A DNA stretch of 34,323 bases, taken from a virus. The number at the start of each line of letters is the position of its first letter. Position 1 is the first letter of the stretch. Shown here piece by piece: positions 14,234 through 22,316 of the stretch. Both the position numbers and the translations under genes were made by a program. The DNA is taken from IMG/VR virus record IMGVR_UViG_3300034283_000343, positions 1 through 34,323 of that record. One strand, written 5' to 3'. A model generated the notes under the pieces. That model did no database searches. It was not told the DNA's origin and saw nothing but the letters and a program-made list of their open reading frames with translations.

Positions 14234-17200
14234 TATGACCTCCTATTAAATGTTACATATGTATCGCGGGATAGTGTAAATAGAATGTTCTTAAAGATTG
14301 CACGGTATGCTTCAGTTACTGCTAGATCGCCTACCATTAATTCTTTTAAGTCAGCATCAATTTGATCACGGCGTGCTCTCTTTGCCTCAGAACCGCCACC
14401 TGCAAGGCGTGGGTCTTTAGTAAAGGCAACAAAGCCTTCAACCATTTGAATGGCTAGGCTCATGCGAGCACGGGTTGCTGAGTTAATATCTGTCTTAGGA
14501 TTAGCAATAATCTGCTTAACCTTTGACATCAAGTTTTGCTCATCACCAATGGTGTTACCTTCGCCTATGAGCGCACTGTTTAACAGTGGGTTAGATGACT
14601 TAAGGCTATTGCGAGCAGCAGTAGACTGAGCAATAATACGTGCTCTAGCATTAGGGTCTACTGTATTGGCAAGGATTTCTTTTTCTGAATCACCAATGTC
14701 ATAGTAAGACTGCTTGTCTTGTGCTACAAGAATATCTCGATAATAGTTTTCAAGGTCTTTGTTTTCAACAAGACCTGCTGCTTGAATCCAAGTATATGAA
14801 TCAGAAGTAAAGTCACCTACACGTGGAGCAAAAACAAAGGCTGCTTCACCATAAGTCTTAATTAAACTGCTATTAGCAATAGCCCAGTCTTTTAGTTTTT
14901 CTGTATTTTTTACTAGAACCTTAGTTTGTTTATCTGTGCGAGATACAGTATAAACAAGTTTACCTGGGTTCTTTCCAATGAATGTAGCCATTGCTAACTC
15001 ATATGGGTCTGTAATATCACCTTGATTCTTTTCAGTAATCTTATTAAGAATTTCAAAAAACTCTGGTCGTAGACCAGTAATGCCAACATTCTTTAAGTAG
15101 TCTGGAATGTCTAGGCTTTCTTGCATAGTAGGTGCAACTGGCATAATAAGACCTAAGAAAGAACGCAAGGCAACAATGTTATGTGCGCTAATTCTTAAGT
15201 TCTTTAAGTATGCAGCCTTTTCAAATTCAGTAGCATTAACATCTAGAAAGTATCCATTTGCTGCCATGTAAGACATGGCTTGTTGTGCAGCAGTTACTTC
15301 CTGACGTGACTTCTCATTAACAGGTAGCGTTGCCCACAACTTCTGTAAAGATGCTGGGATTACTGCTCTAACAATATCTATATTGTCACCAATATTGCCA
15401 AGGGCAATAGTATCTAGGCGTTCACCTACCTGCTTGGCAAAAGGATTATTTGTATAACCTAATAGGCTTTTAATACCAATAACACTTAGCCCCGCAACGG
15501 GACCAGCAAGCGTAGGCATACCAGAATCCTGTTGGAATGACGGGTTAACCATCTTTAACTTTAATGTAAAGTCATTAAATGCTGGTTGGGAATACCCAGT
15601 ATCACCAGTAAGCACACGCATTGTAGTATCGGTAGCCTTAAAGATAATCTTATCCATAGGCATTACTACATACGGGTCACCCTGATCGTCAATATGTACT
15701 TCACCACGGGCATCAAGCCCTTGATGTACTAAACGTAAACGATAAATAACACGTGGTGTTAGTTTGACTAGACGGAAGATACGGCGTTGGAAATCTTCAG
15801 TTGCTCGATAATAACGACCTACGGTACGTAGGCTAAATGCCGCATTACTGCGAATGTTAGGGTTATCAGCAAACATAAGCACTCTATCTGCTGCATCACG
15901 TGATGCTATTTCTGTATATCTCTTTGCGGATATAGCATCTACCTGCTTACGTAGATATTCTTTGCTTGACTTAGAAGCATAACGTGCTGGTTCGGCTGCA
16001 ATTTGTGCGCTATATAAACCATTAGCAAAAGTTTTTTCAAGACCAACATAAGATTCACGTAACTTAAAGTATGTAACCATAACTGCTGGTTGACGGAACA
16101 AACCGTTAACCTGTCGGTCCATGCCTTCCATTAGTTTGTTACCTAATTTACGAAATGCACCCTCTGGGTCAACAAAGGTAGGGAAATCAATATTTGTATT
16201 AATTTCACCACGTGGCTGAAAGCCATCTGTTAGTTCACGGAAGCGTTCGTAAGGAATGCTCTCTACTGCTGTAGCCCATTTGCGGTTAACAGCACGTGCA
16301 GGTAATACTTTACCAGCATCATCAACACCAAAGCCCTTTTCAAGGTCACTGTATCGGGTAAACTCAAGACGAACAGCATCCATTAACTTTTGATTATAGC
16401 CATCTGCGCTACCATGGAATACAATTTGCATATCCGCAAGCATGCGGAATACTGAATCACGTACAATGCCTACATCATCAATACCTTGCTGTGCTAAATC
16501 AGCAGTGCGGGAAGACATACCCTTAACAGCATTAACAGCAAGTTGATCTTCTACTTTCCACAACTTAAGTGTGTCATCATAGGTTAAACCAGCAGCACGG
16601 GATAGATCATCCATCGCACTTTCAAAGTTAGATTTACCTGTAACAGGATTAATCCCAACTTTTAATCCATTGTTCTGAAAGAACACAGCACCTGGGTCTA
16701 AAACTTTACCGCCAGGCAGTTTTTTAAAGTTAGGAACAAATGTAAGATACCAGTTTTCGTGGTGTGCTGCAGTTAACCAACTCTTATCTTTTAATTCTAA
16801 GTCACGTGTTGATATAGAACGTGTCTTAGAGCCACGCTTAAGTTCTAAATCATTAAGGTGTTTAGTTAATGAACTAAAATCTACATAAGAAGCCATGTTA
16901 TCTTGCGTAAATCGTGCAGATAAACCAGCCTGTGCTACAAGTGAGTTAGCGGTTGAGTTAAGCATTTCTGGTTGATGTATTAATGCCTCAACTAAGAATC
17001 GTTCAGCCTCAGGATTAATGTTTCCGCCAAAAATCTTCATGGCTTCATCACCAATGGCTTCTCTTTTTTGCAGACTTGTCAGTTCTGCCATAGAAACGCC
17101 TTTGCTATCAGCAAATTCTTTTAATAATTCAGCACGTTTTACTTTATCAATAGCATCTTGTGGTGCTTTACCAAAGATTTTCTTTAAACCAGATGAAACG

Positions 17201-19353
17201 GGACCAACTGCTGCAGCAGAACCAGTGAAAGCAGTAGTTACTTTACCCATTCTGGCACCAAGACGGAATGCAAAGTGAAATAAATCCTTGCCAGGTGCGG
17301 TAAGTGCGTACATTAGACCTTCGTCAATAGCAGAACGCATACCTAAACGTGGAAACAGGGTAAGAACTGACCACACATCTGTTACCTTGCGTGCTGTTTC
17401 ACCACCAATAGAGCCACCAATAGCATAAAAGATATTCTTTTTTGATTTAATACTATTAGCCATAGAAGCAATCTCAGCATATGGCAATGAACCAATAGCC
17501 TTTGCTTCTTGATATGGCTGTACAGTATTTAAACTTTGAGCAAGCGTTACTCCATTTTCTTGTCGTACGCTATGCAATGGTGCTGCGGCTAATGCATCAG
17601 CATTAATGTTAATGTTACGCAATACACCCTGTCCTGCTTGACCGCCATACTTTTCGCTAAGGATTTTTTCCATTAGCATTCTGCCTTCAGGCTCGCCATT
17701 AAGACCAGACTTAAACATAATTGCAGCATCAAGGTTACGCATGATGACTACTTGTTCATCTTCTGTAGAATTAATAAACTTAGTTGTCATAAACTCAGCA
17801 AGATCGCGTGGAAGAATTACGCGTGCTTTAGTAGTAAAGTTTTCTGCAGTCATAACTGCATCTGGTCCAAGTCGTACTTCTAGACCAATAGGACTGCGTG
17901 AAGCAAATAGTCCTAGTTTCTTTAAACCTTTAATTTCTGCTTGTGCATCTAGTAACACTTTTGATATAATTGGGTTAGCCATATTATCAAGAGCATCACC
18001 TGCTGTTGAAAGAGCAGTATAAATATCTTCGCCTTTAGCGTCTAACTCTTCTACACTTCTACCTGTTGATTTTAACGGACCAAGATTTTTAGCAGTTGTA
18101 GGATTAAACACACTATCAAGGTAAGAAGTAAAACCATCAGCCATACTACGGTATTTTCTAGCAACAGCAACACCGTTACGATAGTAACTAACACCATCTA
18201 CACGACCATTAAGAAGCAGTTGAACATTTTCTATATTCTCAAAATACTTTTGAGCAGTAGGTGCATCAAACAAACCGTTTTTAGCAAACTTCTCAACTGC
18301 TTCACGATTGCGATAGCCTGGGTTATCAGCAATTAATTCACGATAAGCAACAGTTTTTTCACCAGTAGTTTTTGCTTCAGCAAACTTACGTACTGCTGGA
18401 CCAAGTTGGTTATTCCATAACGTAGCAACTTCTGGTTTAGCAAATACTTCTTCTACGCCAAGTCTAAACTCACCTTGCTTAGCAGCATCTGTTATGTGGT
18501 TTGCTAAACGCTCACCAACAGTAGCGGCTTTAGTAGTACCACCAGTTATCCAAGTCATTGGGTCTACAACGATTTGATATGTAAAGTCAATAGCACCAGA
18601 AATATTTTTAGTCTTGCTGCTAACGTAGTCACCATAAAGACCACCATTAGAAAGTGGTCTGTCATCTAACATGCGTGCAATATCACGACCAGGTGAGAAC
18701 TGTGCGTACTTTGTAGCATCAAGAACTTGTTTAAATGCTGCTTCATCATTGTAGGCTTTAGTTAGTGACGCAAGAATTGCGCTATCTACTTTGCCGTATA
18801 ACTCAACAATCTCACCAGGCTTCTTGCCTGAAAGTAAACCACGTGCTACAAGCACGTCAGTTACACCAAATGTACTTTCTGCTTGCTTTAGCGCATCAGG
18901 GTTATAAAGTTCTTTACCACTCCAAGCGCGGTCCCAAACTTTCTTATTAAGAACGCTTCCCTGTCCAGTCTTTACTTGCTGTGCTACTAAGTATGGAGTA
19001 TTAATTGCACGACCATACTTACCAGCAGCGTTGTAAAGCGAAACTAAAGGACTTGCAAAACCTTTAACAACACTTTTAACCGCACCAGTTGCATAGTCCA
19101 TAAGGCTTGGGTCTTCTTGAGCATATAAAGAATCTTTAAATAAAGTTCTAAGGCTTTCCTGCTGATCTTTTCCAAGAGCACGAAATTCATTTTTAGCAGT
19201 ATCAACATTTAACTTTGAAAGTTTACGGTGCTCCTTTAAAGCAAAACTTAATTGTTCAAGTTGTAGGCGTTCAGCAGCCTTTAGTTTAGCCTGTTTAGCA
19301 GCGGCATAAATGTTTGGTGATACTTCAGCGACAACGGGATTTAGACGCTCCAT
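14233..19353 (-). CDS. 1706-residue giant virion protein (candidate internal/ejected protein)
   Basis: This one frame takes up 15 percent of the window. The protein is largely helical and charged. The N terminus is AAKQAKLKAAERLQLEQLSF, and a Gly/Ala-rich segment at about 85-115 (ATGAVKSVVKGFASPLVSLY) could contact membranes. There is no signal peptide and no repeated tape-measure heptads. I looked for peptidase, lysozyme and T7-like polymerase motifs and found none that are convincing. It follows two small genes after the portal and is coupled by TAATG to its upstream neighbour. Giant proteins of this type in tailless-tape (podovirus-like) genomes are usually packaged in the head and ejected with DNA; that role is inferred from size and context. 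Confidence 0.6.
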   Translation of the reverse strand: MERLNPVVAEVSPNIYAAAKQAKLKAAERLQLEQLSFALKEHRKLSKLNVDTAKNEFRALGKDQQESLRTLFKDSLYAQEDPSLMDYATGAVKSVVKGFASPLVSLYNAAGKYGRAINTPYLVAQQVKTGQGSVLNKKVWDRAWSGKELYNPDALKQAESTFGVTDVLVARGLLSGKKPGEIVELYGKVDSAILASLTKAYNDEAAFKQVLDATKYAQFSPGRDIARMLDDRPLSNGGLYGDYVSSKTKNISGAIDFTYQIVVDPMTWITGGTTKAATVGERLANHITDAAKQGEFRLGVEEVFAKPEVATLWNNQLGPAVRKFAEAKTTGEKTVAYRELIADNPGYRNREAVEKFAKNGLFDAPTAQKYFENIENVQLLLNGRVDGVSYYRNGVAVARKYRSMADGFTSYLDSVFNPTTAKNLGPLKSTGRSVEELDAKGEDIYTALSTAGDALDNMANPIISKVLLDAQAEIKGLKKLGLFASRSPIGLEVRLGPDAVMTAENFTTKARVILPRDLAEFMTTKFINSTEDEQVVIMRNLDAAIMFKSGLNGEPEGRMLMEKILSEKYGGQAGQGVLRNININADALAAAPLHSVRQENGVTLAQSLNTVQPYQEAKAIGSLPYAEIASMANSIKSKKNIFYAIGGSIGGETARKVTDVWSVLTLFPRLGMRSAIDEGLMYALTAPGKDLFHFAFRLGARMGKVTTAFTGSAAAVGPVSSGLKKIFGKAPQDAIDKVKRAELLKEFADSKGVSMAELTSLQKREAIGDEAMKIFGGNINPEAERFLVEALIHQPEMLNSTANSLVAQAGLSARFTQDNMASYVDFSSLTKHLNDLELKRGSKTRSISTRDLELKDKSWLTAAHHENWYLTFVPNFKKLPGGKVLDPGAVFFQNNGLKVGINPVTGKSNFESAMDDLSRAAGLTYDDTLKLWKVEDQLAVNAVKGMSSRTADLAQQGIDDVGIVRDSVFRMLADMQIVFHGSADGYNQKLMDAVRLEFTRYSDLEKGFGVDDAGKVLPARAVNRKWATAVESIPYERFRELTDGFQPRGEINTNIDFPTFVDPEGAFRKLGNKLMEGMDRQVNGLFRQPAVMVTYFKLRESYVGLEKTFANGLYSAQIAAEPARYASKSSKEYLRKQVDAISAKRYTEIASRDAADRVLMFADNPNIRSNAAFSLRTVGRYYRATEDFQRRIFRLVKLTPRVIYRLRLVHQGLDARGEVHIDDQGDPYVVMPMDKIIFKATDTTMRVLTGDTGYSQPAFNDFTLKLKMVNPSFQQDSGMPTLAGPVAGLSVIGIKSLLGYTNNPFAKQVGERLDTIALGNIGDNIDIVRAVIPASLQKLWATLPVNEKSRQEVTAAQQAMSYMAANGYFLDVNATEFEKAAYLKNLRISAHNIVALRSFLGLIMPVAPTMQESLDIPDYLKNVGITGLRPEFFEILNKITEKNQGDITDPYELAMATFIGKNPGKLVYTVSRTDKQTKVLVKNTEKLKDWAIANSSLIKTYGEAAFVFAPRVGDFTSDSYTWIQAAGLVENKDLENYYRDILVAQDKQSYYDIGDSEKEILANTVDPNARARIIAQSTAARNSLKSSNPLLNSALIGEGNTIGDEQNLMSKVKQIIANPKTDINSATRARMSLAIQMVEGFVAFTKDPRLAGGGSEAKRARRDQIDADLKELMVGDLAVTEAYRAIFKNILFTLSRDTYVTFNRRS

Positions 19354-19775
19354 TAAGAACCATAGCCATTATCGGTTAACGTTCTAAATAATAATTCAGC
19401 ATCTCCAGATGTATCAAACTGCATAATTGTTTTAAGTGTGTCCATAACATTTGGCACAGTATTTGGCATACCACGCATAAGTTCAGTTCCACCGCCAGGA
19501 CCACCGCTAATACCAGCAGTAATAGGTTCATCTGGTCGTTGTGTTGGAGCCATTAAATCTAATAGTGGTGACTTAAAAGGGTCACCTGCCATTGATGATG
19601 CACCTTGTGAATCATTAATAGATTTGTTTTCGCCATAAGGAAGACCAGTATATTCTTGAACTGGTTGTGTCATACCTTCAGTAGCACCGCCATCGGTACG
19701 TTGCGACAACGAACCTGGTCCAGATACTGGTGCAGGATTAGTTGGTTGTTGATAACCACCACGATTGTCAGCCAT
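19353..19775 (-). CDS. Gly/Pro-rich small protein between portal and giant protein
   Basis: 140 residues. The first 100 are low-complexity and probably disordered (NPAPVSGPGSLSQRTDGGAT; GISGGPGGGTELMRGM). The last 35 form a helix (NVMDTLKTIMQFDTSGDAEL). Overlaps both neighbours by one base. No family recognised. The disordered stretch with a terminal helix recalls small adaptor or scaffold-like peptides. Confidence 0.65.
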   Translation of the reverse strand: MADNRGGYQQPTNPAPVSGPGSLSQRTDGGATEGMTQPVQEYTGLPYGENKSINDSQGASSMAGDPFKSPLLDLMAPTQRPDEPITAGISGGPGGGTELMRGMPNTVPNVMDTLKTIMQFDTSGDAELLFRTLTDNGYGS

Positions 19776-20008
19776 TACTCATCCTCTTCATCTAAATATT
19801 TTTGAATATCATTTATTGTTGGGATACGCCATTCAACCCAATCAGGATAACATTCTTTGTCTGAAATAATTGAACGTGCAATAGGTTCCGAAAAGCCAGC
19901 ACGCACAAGAGATGAATGAAATTCATACAACCAAATGCAATACTGATCTAACTTTGAATAGGATTCATCAGCAACAGTTTTAACTTTTCTCTTGCGAGGT
20001 GTTGCCAT
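19775..20008 (-). CDS. small conserved protein directly after the portal gene
   Basis: 77 residues. A basic N terminus (MATPRKRKVKTVADESYSKL) is followed by a helical, Trp/Tyr-containing middle (YCIWLYEFHSSLVRAGFSEP), then CYPDWVEW and an acidic end (KYLDEEDE). AAGGAG precedes the ATG. It lies 10 bases after the portal gene. Function unknown. Confidence 0.65.
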   Translation of the reverse strand: MATPRKRKVKTVADESYSKLDQYCIWLYEFHSSLVRAGFSEPIARSIISDKECYPDWVEWRIPTINDIQKYLDEEDE

Positions 20009-20018
20009 GATCTACTCC

Positions 20019-21791
20019 TTAAATTGCTTGTTGTCTTTGAGTACTTACAGATGACCGAGCCTGTCCACCGCTAGTTAAACTAGCGAGCATTGTCTGTAAA
20101 TCTGGTCTTACTTGCATCTGCTCTGGTGTTGGAGAGCCTCCTGCTGGCATACCAGCGGGAGCAGGGGACAGTTGCTCTACCGCATTAGTCGGTTCACCAG
20201 CAGGAGGAACCTGTTGCTGCGGAGCAAAAGTTGCTTCTATTGCGTCCTCTAATGCTTGTCCCTTTTGACGAGCCTTTATCACCGCAGCAATCTTACGAAC
20301 TACATCTGAAGCGTCCTGACCTTGAGTAGCCATTTGTGGAATTGCTTGTGTATATGCCGTAAGTGAACCAAGTAGCGCAGAGCGCATTTCTTCAATTTCA
20401 ATCTTCTCTAATTCTTGTGTAACGTTTACAGTAAACGGTAGTTCTCGCATAGCCATATCTCGGCTGATGAGTTTTCCTCCAAGTGCTTGGAGCATGAAGA
20501 TAAGACCTTGCGCTGGGTTAAGACCAGCGAGCATACCGTAACGAACATCTGCAGAATAGTCCTGCTTAATATCTTTACTTGGCTTATATGTAACTTCATA
20601 AGGTGAACCTGAATCTACTCCACGAATTGTTTTTTCTTCTGGATAAATAGTTTCATCTACGTTAAAGCAAAGGCTAATAATATCCCGAAGTGCTGCAGCA
20701 AAGATTGCTTGAGCAGATTTAACCTGTGTATCAAAGGCTCCCATAAGAGCCTGTACTCCTTGACCAGTAACAATTGATGCGTCAATGTTTCCAGTACGAG
20801 ATTCAGGATAACGTGTACCAACACGTAATTCTTGGTTAAGAACGTTCTGCTCAGTAAACGCACCTTGTGGAAGAGTAAGTTCTACTCGGCGTACACCTGC
20901 TGGGTTAGCGGTACGAATAACAGAATCGCCACCTAGTTGTAGTTCTTGTACATCTTGTGGAAGTACAATAGGTGCTTGAACAGATTTTTCTGCCGCTTCC
21001 ATAGCAAGTAATGCAAATCGGTTGCGGAGTAACTGAATACCTAGTACGTCATCAAATTGTCCACGCATTTCACCATCAATAGATGGCTTACGTGCTACTA
21101 CAACCATCATCTTACCAAGTGGATTAGCAGCCTGAGAAAGAATTAAATTGTTTCTACGTGGCACATAAATTACAGATTGATCTTTGTCGTAGTAACGAAT
21201 CATTTCAACCTGAGCATTAAGGTCTTGCTTGTATCCATCTGGTCCAAGAAGTCCTCTATCATGCTCAGGGAACTGGGATACCAGTTCACCAAGTGTCAAA
21301 GAGTACCGCTTAGCAAATGCCACACAACGTCCATAGCGATCAAACTCTGGGTAAGCCCCAATTGGATTTTCTATGCGAATACGTGGCAGTTTTGCTTCAT
21401 CGTCTAATTCAATAATGAAAGGGACGAATCCATATGTTAAGTACCAGTCTGCTCCCGAGTACATCTGTACCGCAAGGTCAGAGTGCTGAAAATAGTTAGA
21501 AGCAATACGAGTACGCTTGTCCGCGAAACTGCGAGCGCGATCACTAACTTGGTTCGCTGCCGAGCAGTTGACGGCTGGTAATGGTGCCATAACTTCGGAT
21601 AAGTCACGCGCAACAATGTCAACAAAATTTGCCACGACATTAGCGTCTACACCTTCTGGAAAAAAGTTAGGATAAACTTGAGCAATTTTGCCTTTGCGTA
21701 CGGCAAGTACATCAAGGTTACGCTGGTCGCGTTCATGATTACGGTAACGCAGGGAATCAACCCGTGCCGTTACTTGCTCAATTGATAACAT
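20019..21791 (-). CDS. portal protein
   Basis: 590 residues, within the usual portal range. The N-terminal third holds helices and the wing-like segment (NFVDIVARDLSEVMAPLPAV; YLTYGFVPFIIELDDEAKLP, then RIRIENPIGAYPEFD). About residues 240-390 give the stem and helical region (LLRNRFALLAMEAAEKSVQA; GVQALMGAFDTQVKSAQAIF). The C terminus is Pro/Gln-rich and probably disordered (PQQQVPPAGEPTNAVEQL). It lies between terminase and capsid genes. The dodecameric portal forms the DNA entry channel and docks the terminase. Ribosome binding site AAAGGA. Confidence 0.85.
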   Translation of the reverse strand: MLSIEQVTARVDSLRYRNHERDQRNLDVLAVRKGKIAQVYPNFFPEGVDANVVANFVDIVARDLSEVMAPLPAVNCSAANQVSDRARSFADKRTRIASNYFQHSDLAVQMYSGADWYLTYGFVPFIIELDDEAKLPRIRIENPIGAYPEFDRYGRCVAFAKRYSLTLGELVSQFPEHDRGLLGPDGYKQDLNAQVEMIRYYDKDQSVIYVPRRNNLILSQAANPLGKMMVVVARKPSIDGEMRGQFDDVLGIQLLRNRFALLAMEAAEKSVQAPIVLPQDVQELQLGGDSVIRTANPAGVRRVELTLPQGAFTEQNVLNQELRVGTRYPESRTGNIDASIVTGQGVQALMGAFDTQVKSAQAIFAAALRDIISLCFNVDETIYPEEKTIRGVDSGSPYEVTYKPSKDIKQDYSADVRYGMLAGLNPAQGLIFMLQALGGKLISRDMAMRELPFTVNVTQELEKIEIEEMRSALLGSLTAYTQAIPQMATQGQDASDVVRKIAAVIKARQKGQALEDAIEATFAPQQQVPPAGEPTNAVEQLSPAPAGMPAGGSPTPEQMQVRPDLQTMLASLTSGGQARSSVSTQRQQAI

Positions 21792-21814
21792 TGAAATCCT
21801 TTAGTTAAAGTTAA

Positions 21815-22021
21815 TTACTTATTACCTGTGCGCTTGTTCATCTTCATGCCATTTTTAATCATTGCATTTGACTTTGCTGCAGTTGGCGCTGGTACTGTTT
21901 TCTTAACAGGTGCAGTTACTTTAGTAGCAGTCTTATTTATTTTTTGAGTATTCTTAAAGTTAACCGCTTTGTTGCCAGTTGCAGTTCCAGTAATTTTAAT
22001 TGGCTTTGGTGGTGTTTTCAT
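21815..22021 (-). CDS. small Lys/Thr-rich basic protein
   Basis: 68 residues (MKTPPKPIKITGTATGNKAV...). Almost all charged residues are Lys or Arg, with Pro/Thr/Ala-rich linkers (VTAPVKKTVPAPTAAKSNAM) and no acidic residues. It is preceded by AAGGAAAAC. It lies between terminase and portal genes, a usual place for the small terminase or head-completion genes, but the sequence resembles neither. It may be packaged with DNA. Confidence 0.6.
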   Translation of the reverse strand: MKTPPKPIKITGTATGNKAVNFKNTQKINKTATKVTAPVKKTVPAPTAAKSNAMIKNGMKMNKRTGNK

Positions 22022-22040
22022 TTGTTTTCCTTATCCGTAA

Positions 22041-22307
22041 TTAAATATTATTTTTTGCTTTTGTTACGCGGGCTTTTGCTTCACGGTTAACAACATTTTG
22101 AGCACGTGATGCTGTGCGACCACGGTCATTACTAATACGACTTGCAACAATAGGAACTAACTTCTTTTGAAGTTCCATTTTTTCTACTGGCTTTAGACCA
22201 AGGTCTTTAAGACCTGCGTTAACATACTTAATTGCAGCGCGTTCTGGATTAAGACCCGTGCTTTTCATTTTTTCTGTCTTTAATACTTTTTCTGCTTTTG
22301 ACGCCAT
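22041..22307 (-). CDS. small basic helical protein after the terminase gene
   Basis: 88 residues, helical and basic (KAEKVLKTEKMKSTGLNPER; KPVEKMELQKKLVPIVASRI; C-terminal VNREAKARVTKAKNNI). Nine bases separate it from the terminase stop. No helix-turn-helix can be assigned with confidence. Possible DNA-binding or head-assembly factor. Confidence 0.65.
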   Translation of the reverse strand: MASKAEKVLKTEKMKSTGLNPERAAIKYVNAGLKDLGLKPVEKMELQKKLVPIVASRISNDRGRTASRAQNVVNREAKARVTKAKNNI

Positions 22308-22316
22308 TTTGTTTTC

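Noticed and set aside
14233-19353. Possibility that the giant protein is an N4-type virion RNA polymerase or a tape-measure protein
   Set aside because: The T7-like polymerase motifs (a TxxGR box, an R-x3-K-x6-YG box and an HD motif in order) could not be placed, and no long hydrophobic repeats typical of tape measures are present.
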